A stretch of DNA of 55,662 nucleotides, taken from Reyranella massiliensis 521 (lineage in GTDB: Bacteria; Pseudomonadota; Alphaproteobacteria; Reyranellales; Reyranellaceae). Under the pieces are notes generated by a model. The model worked only from the letters and a program-made list of their open reading frames with translations, was not told the origin of the DNA and ran no database searches. A program made the translations under genes and the position numbers. Of this stretch, positions 43,717 to 53,175 are shown in pieces. The DNA lies in NCBI GenBank assembly GCA_945862125.1, contig CAMAYC010000017.1, forward strand, positions 1-55,662, read 5' to 3'. Position 1 is the stretch's first letter, and each line of letters begins with the position of its first letter.

Positions 43717-44613
43717 CTAGCCGGGCCCACCTTCGCGCAACGGCGGAGTTCGCGCCAGCACGCTCACTTCCACCCACATGCCGCGAAATGAATCCGTCAT
43801 GCCGACGAAACTTCCGGTCACCGGCGTCGCCTGATGGATGTCGCGCGCGACGGCGACGGGGATGAGATTGTGACCGCCGACGCTGCGGTTGGTCGGATCG
43901 AAGGTGATCCAGCCGGCGCCCGGCACGTAGACTTCGGCCCAGGCGTGGGTCGACCCTGAGTCGTCCGACCCCACCCGGTCGCGGTCGGGATTGTAGAGAT
44001 AGCCGGAGATGATCCGCGCGCCGAAACCCAGTGTCCGCGCCGCATCCACGAAAAGCACGGCGAAGTCGCGGCACGAGCCCCAGCCGCGGTCGAGCGTCTC
44101 GAGCGGCGCCTGCGTGCCCTCGACCTCGCGGCTCTGGTAGCGGATACGCTCGGCGACACCCGCACTCAGGTCTTTCAACAGCGACAGCGTGTCGGTGGGA
44201 TTGCTGCGCACGAACGCAGCCACCCACTTGTTCAGCCGCCCGTCGGGATCCGGGTATTGCGGCATCGCGAGTTGGCCGAGATCGGTCCACTCGTCGGCGG
44301 AATAGCGGAAGGGATAGTGGATCGCCGAGCCGGCGATATCGAACACCGGCCACGGGTCGCCGCCCAGCTGCAGGACGGCCGCGCTGTCGATCACCAGCCG
44401 GTCGGTCATGGAATCGAAGCTGGCCGTGGCGATGGCATTGCCGAATACGTCGTGCGCCCAGCTCAGGGTGGCTGCCGGGGTCACCGTGATATCGCTCGAA
44501 ATCAGGCGCAGGTCGCGGCTCTCGCGCGGGCGCAGCATCAGGCGGTGAGGCCCCAGCTTCACGGGCTGATGGTAGAGGTAGGTCGTCCGGTGCCGGATCG
44601 TGAGCGCGATCAT
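43717..44613 (-). CDS. Transglutaminase-like cysteine protease
   Basis: 298 residues from ATG 44613 ([18 protein letters not shown]), the normal start of this family. Residues about 1-130 are the bacterial transglutaminase N-terminal domain, and about 160-240 the transglutaminase core with catalytic Cys in [15 protein letters not shown], His in [13 protein letters not shown] and Asp in [10 protein letters not shown]. Such enzymes cleave or cross-link peptides. It lies 92 bp upstream of grrA1 on the same strand, so a role in processing the modified peptide is possible, although similar genes are common elsewhere in proteobacteria. Confidence 0.87.
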   Translation of the reverse strand: MIALTIRHRTTYLYHQPVKLGPHRLMLRPRESRDLRLISSDITVTPAATLSWAHDVFGNAIATASFDSMTDRLVIDSAAVLQLGGDPWPVFDIAGSAIHYPFRYSADEWTDLGQLAMPQYPDPDGRLNKWVAAFVRSNPTDTLSLLKDLSAGVAERIRYQSREVEGTQAPLETLDRGWGSCRDFAVLFVDAARTLGFGARIISGYLYNPDRDRVGSDDSGSTHAWAEVYVPGAGWITFDPTNRSVGGHNLIPVAVARDIHQATPVTGSFVGMTDSFRGMWVEVSVLARTPPLREGGPG

Positions 44614-44651
44614 GTGCAGATGCCCCCCAAACGAACCTCCAGACATGCAAA

Positions 44652-44677
44652 GGCCCCGCACTGTGAGGCGCGGGGCC
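44652..44677 (-). terminator. Terminator hairpin between cspA and the transglutaminase gene
   Basis: 8-bp arms GGCCCCGC and GCGGGGCC. Read on the minus strand the stem is followed by TTTGC, so it should end the CspA transcript and separate it from the genes downstream. Confidence 0.65.
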
Positions 44678-44831
44678 ACCGGATGCTACACGTAAGCGCT
44701 GCATCCGTCGGGCTCGATCGCATCTGCTTCTCCTGCGTCCACTCGCCGGTACATCCATGGTCGGGCGGAGCGAAGAAGCAGCGGCGCGATCAGCCGCAAG
44801 TCATTGGCCGACCTAAGTCAGCCTGGCGAAA

Positions 44832-45044
44832 TCAGCCGACAGCCTTGAGGTTGTCAGCCGACATCTTGCCGCTACGGCGGTCTGCGACCAGCTCGTACTC
44901 GACCTTCTGGCCCTCATTGAGGCTGCCGAGGCCGGCGCGCTCAACGGCGCTGATGTGCACGAAGGCATCGCTGCCGCCGTTATCGGGCTGGATGAAACCA
45001 AAGCCCTTCTGAATATTGAACCACTTCACGGTTCCCGTAGCCAT
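44832..45044 (-). CDS. Cold shock protein (CspA family), second copy
   Basis: 70 residues with intact RNP1 (KGFGFI) and RNP2 (AFVHIS), starting [20 protein letters not shown]. It differs from the copy at 35494 mainly in the middle and C-terminus ([20 protein letters not shown]). RNA chaperone. The 5' untranslated region shares the 283-bp divergent interval with the desaturase gene. Confidence 0.95.
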   Translation of the reverse strand: MATGTVKWFNIQKGFGFIQPDNGGSDAFVHISAVERAGLGSLNEGQKVEYELVADRRSGKMSADNLKAVG

Positions 45045-45327
45045 GGGAGAACCCTTTCACAAACGTAGATATGCTTACCCGCAAATGTACACGGGCCGTC
45101 GAAGTCGCATTTATTTCGGGATTGAGTTGGGTGGCGTAGCGCTGACCTCAAGGGTCGGGGCATGGCCAAAGTCATCTTTCCGTGTATCGACGAAACGGAT
45201 ATGGGCGCTAATACCGGGTTTTGCAAGACCCTATCTTGCCTTCTTGCCCTTGCATCGCAGCCTTGCCGCCCTCATTTGCCCAGATACACCGGCATTTGCG
45301 CGGTCCCTGCGACCCGAAAGGCCCCAA

Positions 45328-46347
45328 ATGGCCAACGGACAGGCTCCTTCCTCCACCGATTCAGCGCTGCGGCGAGCGGCGGCGGGCTTTGCCCGGCCCA
45401 CAACCTGGCGCAGCCTCGTCCAGCTCCTGACCTCGTTCGGTCCGTTCCTCGCCGGCTGTGCTGCGATGTACATGGCCTTCCCCGTCTCTCCGCTCCTCGC
45501 TGTGGCGCTTGGCCTGCCGACCGGCACCCTGCTGGTACGCATCTTCATCATCCAGCACGACTGCGGCCACGGCTCGTTCTTCGCCTCGCCGTTCGCCAAC
45601 ACCGCGACCGGCCGCCTCTGCAGCCTGATCACCTTCACGCCTTACGCCAACTGGGGCCGCCAGCATGCCGCCCATCATGCCAACTGGAACAACCTCGACC
45701 GCCAGAGCGCCGGCAGCGACATCTATTCGGCCTGCCTGACAGTGCGTGAGTATCTGGCGCTGACGCCGGCGCGCCGGTTCTTCTACCGGCTGCCGCGCCA
45801 TCCGCTGATTGCCAACATCCTGCTGCCGCCGCTGGTGTTCTTGCTGCTCTATCGCGTGCCTTTCGACACGCCTCGGGGCTGGGTGCGCGAGCGCCGGTCG
45901 GTCTGGCTGACCGACCTCGCCCTCGCCGCCCTTTACGGATCGCTGGTGGCGCTGTTCGGCTGGCGCGCGGTGCTGACGGTCCATCTGCCGATCATGGTCG
46001 TAGCCTCGATCCTGGGCGTCTGGCTGTTCTCGCTGCAGCACCGCTTCGAGACCTCGCGCTGGCTGGAGCACGGCAACTGGAGCTTCGTCGAGGCCGCGCT
46101 CGAAGGCTCCTCGTACTTCAGACTGCCCCGCGCGCTGCACTGGTTGACCGGCAACATCGGCTTCCATCACGTCCATCACCTCAATCCAAGGGTGCCGAAC
46201 TACCGACTCAGTGCCTGTCACGAGGCCATCGACGCGTTGCAAGGGGTGCGTAGCCTCAGCCTCCGCGGCGGTCTCGGTGCGCCGCGGCTCACCTTGTGGG
46301 ACGAGGCGCGCGGCCGGCTTGTGCGCTTCGCCGACGCCGTCGCCTGA
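45328..46347 (+). CDS. Fatty acid desaturase family protein (membrane, di-iron)
   Basis: 339 residues from ATG 45328. The three histidine boxes are HDCGHGSF, HAAHHANW and HHVHH near residue 275, the acyl-lipid (delta-12/omega) pattern. About four transmembrane segments surround them. It inserts a double bond into membrane-lipid acyl chains. Divergence from a cold shock gene fits a cold-adaptation pair, but no shared regulatory site is proven. Confidence 0.92.
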   Translation: MANGQAPSSTDSALRRAAAGFARPTTWRSLVQLLTSFGPFLAGCAAMYMAFPVSPLLAVALGLPTGTLLVRIFIIQHDCGHGSFFASPFANTATGRLCSLITFTPYANWGRQHAAHHANWNNLDRQSAGSDIYSACLTVREYLALTPARRFFYRLPRHPLIANILLPPLVFLLLYRVPFDTPRGWVRERRSVWLTDLALAALYGSLVALFGWRAVLTVHLPIMVVASILGVWLFSLQHRFETSRWLEHGNWSFVEAALEGSSYFRLPRALHWLTGNIGFHHVHHLNPRVPNYRLSACHEAIDALQGVRSLSLRGGLGAPRLTLWDEARGRLVRFADAVA

Positions 46348-46366
46348 ACACGTGCTGCCTTTATTG

Positions 46367-46393
46367 GACGTACCTGCACAAGCAGTGTACGTC
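46367..46393. terminator. Hairpin after the desaturase gene
   Basis: GACGTAC arms (46367-46373, 46387-46393) with an inner CTGC/GCAG extension, 20 bp after the stop codon. No T-run follows. Confidence 0.35.
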
Positions 46394-46561
46394 TGGTGGA
46401 AGAAACGATGTGCGCTTCCGCCTCAGATGCGATGCGCGCCGATGAAGGACGGGCTTGTACGCCTGTCTTGTTCCAGATCCTCCTGATCCACCCGACCGAC
46501 GGCGACGCTATTTTGCGACCGCCGACACTGACGCCGCGCGACGGCGCCGAAAGGACTTCCC

Positions 46562-46924
46562 ATGAAGCTTCCCGAAAACACCAGTGCCTATGTCTGGGGT
46601 GCCGCGGTCGGCGCCATCGCGCTTGCCGTCGTCGGCTTCGGCTGGGGCGGCTGGGTGACCGGCGGAACGTCGGCCAAGACTGCCGCCAGTGCCGCCGCCG
46701 ACGCCAAGGTCGCCGCCCTCGCGCCGATCTGCGCCGACCGCTTCCGCGCCCAGGGCGACTCCGCGGTCAAGATCGCCGAACTCGCCAAGGCCAGCAGCTG
46801 GGATCGCGGCAATGTCGTCGAGAAGAGCGGCTTCGCCCTGATGCCCGGCAGCAAGACGACCGACTCGGACGTCGCGCGCGCCTGCGCCGAGCTGCTCGCG
46901 AACCCGCCGACGCCCAAGACCTGA
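46562..46924 (+). CDS. Hypothetical single-pass membrane or exported protein
   Basis: 120 residues. One N-terminal hydrophobic segment (YVWGAAVGAIALAVVGFGWG) is followed by an Ala-rich helical domain with two cysteines (APICADRF; ARACAELL) that could pair. No family recognised. Probably anchored in the inner membrane with the C-terminal part in the periplasm. Confidence 0.7.
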   Translation: MKLPENTSAYVWGAAVGAIALAVVGFGWGGWVTGGTSAKTAASAAADAKVAALAPICADRFRAQGDSAVKIAELAKASSWDRGNVVEKSGFALMPGSKTTDSDVARACAELLANPPTPKT

Positions 46925-46997
46925 TCCCAAAGACCTAGGCTTTCCGCCTCGCCCCTCCTCCATGCCATAACGTCGGCACGGAGCGGGGGGACGAGGC

Positions 46998-48497
46998 ATG
47001 AGCCAGACCGGCACCGGCTATCGGCCGGTCGACAAGGACTACTTCGAGAGGCGCGGACTGCGCCGTTACGCCGGCATCGCGTCCCTGTGGGCGCTGGGCG
47101 TCGGCGCCGTCATCTCCGGCCACTACTCGGGCTGGAACCTCGGCCTGCTGGCCGGCGGATGGGGCGGCTTTGCGCTGGCGGCCGTCCTCGTCGCCCTCAT
47201 GTATCTCTGCCTCGTCTTCTGTATCGCCGAGATGGGCGCGGCGCTGCCGCACACCGGCGGGGCCTATTCCTTTGCGCGCGCGTCGATGGGCCCGTGGGGC
47301 GGCTTCATCACCGGGCTGTGCGAAAACGTCGAATACGTGCTGACACCCGCCGTCGTGGTCTCCTTCCTCGCGACATACCTGGCCGCCGTGTTCGAGACGC
47401 CGCCGGCCTGGCTGCCGCTCTACTGGATCGGCTGCTACGCGATCTTCATCGCGCTCAACGTCTGGGGCGTCGAACTCTCGTTCAAGGTTGCCGTCGTCGT
47501 CGCCGTGGCGGCACTCGCCTGCCTCGCGCTTTTCTGGATCACGGCGCTTCCCGTCGCCGACTTCCAGCGCTTCGCCCTCAACATCGGCGCCGGCCCCGAC
47601 GGCAAGCCGGTCGAGCTGCCCAATGGCGGTGGTCCGCTGTTGCCGTTCGGTCTCTACGGCGCACTGGCCGCGATGCCCTTCGCGGTCTGGCTGTTCCTCG
47701 CCATCGAACAACTCCCGCTCGCGGCCGAAGAATCGGTCGACCCGCGCCGCGACATGCCGCGCGGCATCATCGCGGCGCTCCTCACGCTCTTCGTTTCGGC
47801 AGCGCTCATCGTCTGGCTCAACCCCTCGGTCGGTCCCGGCAGTTTCAAGCTTGCCTCGTCGGGCGAGCCGCTGCTCGACGGTTTCCGTGCCACGACCGGC
47901 GGCACGCTGGCCAAGGTGCTGGCGCTCGTCGCCTGCGTCGGCCTGATCTCGAGCTTCCACACCATCCTGTTCGCCAAGGGCCGGCAGATCTACTCGCTGT
48001 CGCGCGCCGGCTATTTCCCGCGCTTCCTGTCGATCACCCACGCGCGTCACAAGACGCCGCACGTGGCGCTGTTCGCGGGCTCGGCGGTGGCGCTCGCGAT
48101 CATGGTCGCACTGTGGTTCGGCATGGGGGCGGAGAACGGCGCCGCCGCGATCCAGGGCATGCTGCTCAACATGGCGGTGGCGGGCGCCATGCTCTCCTAC
48201 CTCGCACAGGCCGTGAGCTTCATCGTGCTGCGCGTGAACCGGCCCGGCCTCGACCGCCCCTATCGTTCGCCGCTGGGAATCGGCGGCGCGATCGTGACGC
48301 TGGTGCTGGCGCTGCTCACGCTTGCCTTCCAGCTCCTCGATCCCGTGTTCGTGACCGGTGTGTTGGGTGTCGGCGTCTGGTTCGCGATCGGCATCGCCTG
48401 GTTCGCCGCCGTCGGCCGCCATCGCCTCGTGCTGTCGCCGGAAGAAGCCTTCGCGCTCGAAGCGGCCCTGAAGGCGAAAGGATCAGTTGCGAAATGA
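46998..48497 (+). CDS. eat: APC superfamily permease, ethanolamine permease-like
   Basis: 499 residues with about twelve transmembrane segments. The N-terminal GVGAVISGHYSGWNLGLLAGGWGG, the LPHTGGAYSFARASMGPWGG segment and the internal EQLPLAAEESVDPRRDMPRG loop fit the Eat ethanolamine permease group. It imports ethanolamine or a related amine. No ethanolamine ammonia-lyase gene is in the window. It overlaps the convergent peptidase gene by 15 bp. Confidence 0.88.
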   Translation: MSQTGTGYRPVDKDYFERRGLRRYAGIASLWALGVGAVISGHYSGWNLGLLAGGWGGFALAAVLVALMYLCLVFCIAEMGAALPHTGGAYSFARASMGPWGGFITGLCENVEYVLTPAVVVSFLATYLAAVFETPPAWLPLYWIGCYAIFIALNVWGVELSFKVAVVVAVAALACLALFWITALPVADFQRFALNIGAGPDGKPVELPNGGGPLLPFGLYGALAAMPFAVWLFLAIEQLPLAAEESVDPRRDMPRGIIAALLTLFVSAALIVWLNPSVGPGSFKLASSGEPLLDGFRATTGGTLAKVLALVACVGLISSFHTILFAKGRQIYSLSRAGYFPRFLSITHARHKTPHVALFAGSAVALAIMVALWFGMGAENGAAAIQGMLLNMAVAGAMLSYLAQAVSFIVLRVNRPGLDRPYRSPLGIGGAIVTLVLALLTLAFQLLDPVFVTGVLGVGVWFAIGIAWFAAVGRHRLVLSPEEAFALEAALKAKGSVAK

Positions 48498-49616
48498 CGC
48501 CGCGACCGCGGCTTCGCGGTCGCGCTCGGCCAGGCTCTGCGCCACCTGCTTGCGCAGGCGCTCCAGGTCGGGCCCGCGCAGCATGCCGCGCCGCGTCTCC
48601 GGATGGGTGATCGGATTGACCGGCTTGCCGTCGGCCAGCAGCTCGAAATGGAGATGCGCACCGGTCGAGCGGCCGGTGCTGCCGACGAAGCCGATGACCT
48701 CGCCGCGCGACACGATCGTGCCCGCCTCGATGTCCGGCGCAAATCCCGAGAGATGTCCGTACACGGTGGCGAGATTGCCGGCATGGTCGATGCGGATCCA
48801 GTTGCCGTAGCGGCCGTTGGGCCCGGCGCCGACCACAATGCCGTCGGCCGCGGCAAAGACCGGCGTTCCCGCCGGCGCCACCAGATCGACGCCCTCATGC
48901 ATGAACAGCGACCGGTTGATGCGCGGCGCCTGCTGCCAGTTGCCGTAGGGCGAGGGCGCCGGCGTCCGGCCGTAGGACGACGAGCCGCCGGACGACGCGA
49001 GCGGCATCTCGCCGGTGATCGTGCCGGGCTTCAGGCCGGGCGGCAGCGCCGGCGGCGGACGCATCGGCCCGCCCATGGCGCCCGACTTGCCCGCGGTCGG
49101 CCGCGGCGGCGGCTGGTCGAACGGATCGGCGCGGAGCCCGAAGCCCGAGGAGATGGAAACGACCTCGACCGGCAGGCGGATCGCGGGCGGCGTCGTCGCC
49201 TGGCCGTTCGCCAGCCAGAAATGTTCTACGCCGTCACGCGTGCGGAATCGGTGGATGGCAATGGTGCCCTTGCCGGCGGTCCTGAGCTCCGCCCACAGCA
49301 CGCGGCCGGGACCGATCGGCACGCCCTCGGCGATGAAGGTCCGCTCGTAACGAACATGGAATCGGTCGCCGCTGCGGACCTCCCGGTCGAGGTCGAGCGA
49401 GGCTGCGAAGGCTTCCAGCGCATCCAGCACCGCCGGCACCGGCACGCCCGCTTCGGCGATCGAGGCCTCGAGCGACTCCGCGACGGTGCCGCTGACCGCG
49501 ATCTGACGCGAGAACGGCAGCAGCTCGCGCGTCGGCTCGTCGTCGGCCTGCGCAGACGCGACCGAACCGAACAGCAAGGCTCCGGCGAGCGCCGCGACGA
49601 GAGATGACCTGTTCAT
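48483..49616 (-). CDS. M23 family metallopeptidase
   Basis: 377 residues from ATG 49616, with a signal peptide ending near ASAQA. The N-terminal part resembles a peptidase-inhibitory or substrate-binding region (AFAASLDLDREVRSGDRFHVRYER). The catalytic M23/LytM domain starts at about residue 235: zinc ligands HEGVD...and the HLHFE motif, plus YGHLSGF. It should cleave peptidoglycan cross-links in the periplasm. A Pro-rich linker separates the two parts. Confidence 0.9.
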   Translation of the reverse strand: MNRSSLVAALAGALLFGSVASAQADDEPTRELLPFSRQIAVSGTVAESLEASIAEAGVPVPAVLDALEAFAASLDLDREVRSGDRFHVRYERTFIAEGVPIGPGRVLWAELRTAGKGTIAIHRFRTRDGVEHFWLANGQATTPPAIRLPVEVVSISSGFGLRADPFDQPPPRPTAGKSGAMGGPMRPPPALPPGLKPGTITGEMPLASSGGSSSYGRTPAPSPYGNWQQAPRINRSLFMHEGVDLVAPAGTPVFAAADGIVVGAGPNGRYGNWIRIDHAGNLATVYGHLSGFAPDIEAGTIVSRGEVIGFVGSTGRSTGAHLHFELLADGKPVNPITHPETRRGMLRGPDLERLRKQVAQSLAERDREAAVAASFRN

Positions 49617-49710
49617 GTGGGGGAAACCTACCGCATTTGCGGTCCCGGCCGCCACGCCCCTGTCGCCCGCCTGTGTCGCAGCCCGGCGCCTTGAAATGAC
49701 CCTATTCGAC

Positions 49711-50226
49711 CTAAGGCACCGGCTTGAAAGCCTTTACGCGAGCCTCCGCGTCGGCGATCTGTGCCTTGGTCATGCGCTTGGCCAGCGTCGCCTTGTCCTT
49801 GATCGCCTGGTCGAGGCGGTCCTGATTCTTCGACGTATAACCCTTGATGGCAAGCGTCAGCCACTTGTAGGCCTCGACATCGTTGTGCGGCGGTATGCCC
49901 TCGCCGAAGCCGTACATGAACCCGAGATCGTTCTGCGCGCGGGCGTAGCCCTGGTCGGCGGCGAGCCGGTAGAGCCGCGCGGCCTCGGTGTGATTGCGCG
50001 GCACGCCCTCGCCGCTCCAGTACATCGCGCCCAGCAGCGTGCGGGCCTCGGCGTTGCCCTTGTCGGCCCACACTTTCCAGATCCGCACCGCGGTCGCCAT
50101 GTCCTTGCGCTCGTAGGCGCCGGCCGCCTCGCGCATCTCGGCCTCCAGCGATTGCGCCACGGCGGGCGCGGCGATGGAGGCGAAGAGGAGGGTCGCGGCG
50201 AGCGTCAGCAGTTTGCGGATGGTCAT
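49711..50226 (-). CDS. Sel1-repeat secreted protein
   Basis: 171 residues with a signal peptide (core LLTLAATLLFASIAAPAVA). Two Sel1-like repeats are visible: AEARTLLGAMYWSGEGVPRN and ARAQNDLGFMYGFGEGIPPH, each followed by an alanine-rich helix. Such proteins act as periplasmic adaptors. No partner can be named. Confidence 0.85.
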   Translation of the reverse strand: MTIRKLLTLAATLLFASIAAPAVAQSLEAEMREAAGAYERKDMATAVRIWKVWADKGNAEARTLLGAMYWSGEGVPRNHTEAARLYRLAADQGYARAQNDLGFMYGFGEGIPPHNDVEAYKWLTLAIKGYTSKNQDRLDQAIKDKATLAKRMTKAQIADAEARVKAFKPVP

Positions 50227-50274
50227 GGCGCCATCCTATTGCCCGCCGTTTCATTTTCAATCACGCTGTGGGCA

Positions 50275-51477
50275 ATGGAAATCGACGCCGCCGCAATCCA
50301 CCTCCCGCCGATGGCGCGATTCGCCATCGTCATGTTCCTGATCCTGGCGACACCCTATGCCGCGCGGCGCCTGCGCATCCCCGCCGTGGTCGGCTATATC
50401 CTGGTCGGCATCCTCATCGGGCCGCATGTGCTCAGCGTGCTGCCGGGCAACTCCAAGGTCGCCGACTTCTTCGCCGAACTGGGCAAGCTCCTGCTGATGT
50501 TTTTCGTCGGTCTCGAGATCGACATGCAGCAGTTCCGCGAGCATCGCCACAAGTCGCTGGTCTTCGGCCTCGCCACCTTCGCGCTGCCGATGGCGGCCGG
50601 GGTCGCCGTCGGGCTCGTCTTCGGTTACCCGATGCTGTCTTCCATCCTGATCGGCTCGCTGCTCGCCTCGCACACGCTGATCGCCTATCCGCTGGTGATG
50701 CAGGCGGGCCTCGCCAGGCACCTCCCCGTGACTGTGACGGTGGGCGCCACCATCCTCACCGACACGCTGTCGCTCCTGGTGCTGGCGGTCTGCGTCACCA
50801 CCCACAAGGCGGGCTTCATGAGCCCCATGGCTCTCGGGGTCCAGCTCGCCGAGCTCGCGCTCTTCATCTTCATCATGGTCATTGTGCTGGGCCGCACCGG
50901 CCGCTGGTTGTTCGCCCGCTTCGGGCGGACCGACGAGGCCTCGTTTGCGCTGATGCTGGGCATTGTGGGCGTGGGCGCCGCACTCGCCGAAGCGCTGCAG
51001 CTCGAAGGCATCCTCGGCGCCTTCCTGGCCGGCATCGCGGTCAACGAGGCGGTGCGCGACACCCCGGCCAAGGAGAGGATCGAGTTCCTCGGCAATGCCT
51101 TCTTCATCCCCTGCTTCTTCATCGTCACCGGCTTCCTGATCGACCTCAAAGTCTTCGCCGCCACGCTCTCGACCCAGGCCGCGCTGGTCGTAGCCATCGT
51201 GGCTGGACTGATGGCCGCGAAATGGATCGCGGCCGAACTTGTTGGACGCGCCTGGAAATTCTCCGCCAACGACCGCGGCCTGATGGGCTCGCTCACCTTC
51301 CCGCAGGTGGCGGCTACGCTCGCCACGGCGATCGTGGGATATGAGGCGCTGAACGCCGCCGGCCAGCGCCTGATCGACGAGCGCATGCTGAACGCGGTGC
51401 TGGTGCTGGTGATCGTGACCTCGGTGGTGGGACCGATCCTCACCGCGCGCTACCTGCGCAAGGTGGCGAAACCTTGA
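50275..51477 (+). CDS. Cation:proton antiporter (CPA2 family)
   Basis: 400 residues with about twelve transmembrane segments (VVGYILVGILIGPHVLSVLP is the family's helix 2). The region GSLLASHTLIAYPLV and the FLAGIAVNEAVRD segment correspond to the transport core of Na+/K+:H+ antiporters of the KefB/RosB group. It lacks the cytosolic RCK/TrkA-N domain of KefB. It exchanges a monovalent cation for protons. Its stop overlaps the next small gene by 4 bp (TTGA). Confidence 0.88.
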   Translation: MEIDAAAIHLPPMARFAIVMFLILATPYAARRLRIPAVVGYILVGILIGPHVLSVLPGNSKVADFFAELGKLLLMFFVGLEIDMQQFREHRHKSLVFGLATFALPMAAGVAVGLVFGYPMLSSILIGSLLASHTLIAYPLVMQAGLARHLPVTVTVGATILTDTLSLLVLAVCVTTHKAGFMSPMALGVQLAELALFIFIMVIVLGRTGRWLFARFGRTDEASFALMLGIVGVGAALAEALQLEGILGAFLAGIAVNEAVRDTPAKERIEFLGNAFFIPCFFIVTGFLIDLKVFAATLSTQAALVVAIVAGLMAAKWIAAELVGRAWKFSANDRGLMGSLTFPQVAATLATAIVGYEALNAAGQRLIDERMLNAVLVLVIVTSVVGPILTARYLRKVAKP

Positions 51478-51698
51478 AGCAGCTGTTCCCCTTCATCGGG
51501 CGCGCGCCCAAGGCGCCGCCACCGGCCTTCATGCTGATCGAAGGCCCGATCGTGCGGCCCCTGCCGCCGGAGGCGACCCGGGTCGTCACGCGCGAATTCT
51601 GGCTGGTGCAGCCTTGGGTGATCGTGACCATCGTCATGGTCGTCATCATCGCGCTCGTGATCCCCGGCCTGATCCTGGACCTTAATCGCGGTTTCTGA
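51474..51698 (+). CDS. Small single-pass membrane protein coupled to the antiporter
   Basis: 74 residues starting at TTG 51474, overlapping the antiporter stop. A single hydrophobic helix (VIVTIVMVVIIALVIPGLIL) near the C-terminus follows a Pro-rich soluble part. It may be an accessory subunit of the antiporter; this is inference from coupling. If the TTG is not used, the next ATG is at about 51531. Confidence 0.6.
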   Translation: MKQLFPFIGRAPKAPPPAFMLIEGPIVRPLPPEATRVVTREFWLVQPWVIVTIVMVVIIALVIPGLILDLNRGF

Positions 51699-51811
51699 GG
51701 CGCGGCTTCCGAGGGTGACGGCCCGTCGGCGGCTCGCCTATGATTTGGCCGCAAGAAGCAATCTCCGCGTGCGTTCAGTTTCCTGAAGTCCAGACCGACC
51801 AGGAGGTGCTC

Positions 51812-52135
51812 GTGGCTACAGCCGTTCTCATCGTTCGTGCCCGACTGAACAACCTGTCCGACCGGCGGAAGTTCGACGATTGGTATCGCACCGAGCATCT
51901 GCCGTCGGCGCTCAAGGCCTTCCGGGCGCAACGGGCCTGGCGCTGCTGGAGCCGGACCAATCCCCTCGTGCATCTCGCCCTCTACGAATTCCCGAACGTC
52001 GAGGAGGCCGAGGCCATTCTCGACTCGGAGGCGCTGGCCGGCCAGATCGCCGAGTTCGACCACTTCTGGGGAACCGAGGTCACGCGCACGCGCGAAATCG
52101 TCGAGGTCGCGGAGGAACTGTCCGCACGCCCGTGA
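51812..52135 (+). CDS. Small dimeric alpha/beta-barrel-like protein
   Basis: 107 residues from GTG 51812 with AGGAGG upstream. The pattern VLIVRARLNN...FDDWYRTEHLPSALKAFRAQRAW...LALYEFPNVEEAEAIL resembles the EthD/DUF4286/ABM-type dimeric alpha-beta barrel. Possible role: small-molecule monooxygenase or binding protein. Single gene before the esterase gene. Confidence 0.65.
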   Translation: MATAVLIVRARLNNLSDRRKFDDWYRTEHLPSALKAFRAQRAWRCWSRTNPLVHLALYEFPNVEEAEAILDSEALAGQIAEFDHFWGTEVTRTREIVEVAEELSARP

Positions 52136-52234
52136 AGGAAGCGTCTGATCCGCCCCTCTGGTCCGCATCGCGGCTTTTGCCATTCGCCACCCGCCCTGCA
52201 TCGCGCTTCAATTGCCTGCAGGAGGAAAGTGACC

Positions 52235-53170
52235 ATGCCCGTCGATCCGCAGATCCGTGCGTTGCTGGACCGAGGCACCGGCGTGCCTGCCACGCACACC
52301 CTGCCGGTGGCCGAGGCGCGGCGGCAATACGAGGCACGCATTGCCCTCATGGCCCCGCCGCCGCAGATGGCGAAGGTCGAGGAGCGCCGCATCGACGGAC
52401 CCGGGGGCGAGATCCGGCTGCGCCTCTACACGCCCGAGGGCAGCGGGCCGTTTCCCCTGATGATGTTCTTCCACGGCAGCGGCTTCGTGCTGTGCAGCCT
52501 CGATACGCACGACGGCATGTGCCGTAACCTGGCGGCGGGCATCGGCTGCGTGGTGGTGTCGGTCGACTACCGGCTGGCGCCCGAGCACAAGTTTCCGAAG
52601 GGCCTGGACGATTGCCTTGCGGCGACACGCTGGGCCGCGGACCACGCCGCCGAACTCGGCATCGATCCGATGCGCATCATGGTGGCCGGCGACAGCGCGG
52701 GCGGCAACATGGCCGCGGTCATCGCGCTCCGCCTTCGCGACGAGGGCGGACCTGAACTTTGCGGCCAGATGCTGCTCTATCCGGTGACCGATTATCACAC
52801 GCCCGGCACGCCCTCCTACGCCGAGAACGCCGACGGCTATGGCCTCACCCGCGACACGATGGAGTGGTTCTGGGCGCACTATCTCAACAGCCCGGCGGAG
52901 GCGGAGAATCCCCATGCGTCGCCGCTGCGCGCCCGCGACGTCACACGCCTGCCGCCGGCCTACGTGAGCAGCGCCGAGTACGACCCCTTGCGCGACGAGG
53001 CCGAACGCTACGGAATGCGGCTGCGGGAGGCCGGCGTGCCGACGGTAATCACCCGCTTCGCCGGCATGAATCACGGCTTCCTGTTCTGGGTGGGCATCGT
53101 CGGCGGGGCCGACGCCGCGATGGCCGAGGCCTGTGCCTGGGCCCGGCAGGTCTTCGCGAAGAAAGGTTGA
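52235..53170 (+). CDS. Alpha/beta hydrolase (HSL/Aes-type esterase)
   Basis: 311 residues from ATG 52235, favoured over GTG 52229 by its GGAGG spacing. The oxyanion-hole motif reads HGSGF instead of the usual HGGGF. The nucleophile is in GDSAGGNMA and the catalytic histidine in GMNHGF. A hormone-sensitive-lipase-type carboxylesterase acting on short esters in the cytoplasm. The changed oxyanion glycine may affect activity. Followed after 5 bp by the CoA-transferase gene. Confidence 0.9.
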   Translation: MPVDPQIRALLDRGTGVPATHTLPVAEARRQYEARIALMAPPPQMAKVEERRIDGPGGEIRLRLYTPEGSGPFPLMMFFHGSGFVLCSLDTHDGMCRNLAAGIGCVVVSVDYRLAPEHKFPKGLDDCLAATRWAADHAAELGIDPMRIMVAGDSAGGNMAAVIALRLRDEGGPELCGQMLLYPVTDYHTPGTPSYAENADGYGLTRDTMEWFWAHYLNSPAEAENPHASPLRARDVTRLPPAYVSSAEYDPLRDEAERYGMRLREAGVPTVITRFAGMNHGFLFWVGIVGGADAAMAEACAWARQVFAKKG

Positions 53171-53175
53171 GCAGG

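Noticed and set aside
46935..48422. Long minus-strand frame antisense to the permease (495 codons)
   Set aside because: Very rich in Arg, Glu, Asp and His with no domain; the plus strand encodes an intact twelve-helix permease.
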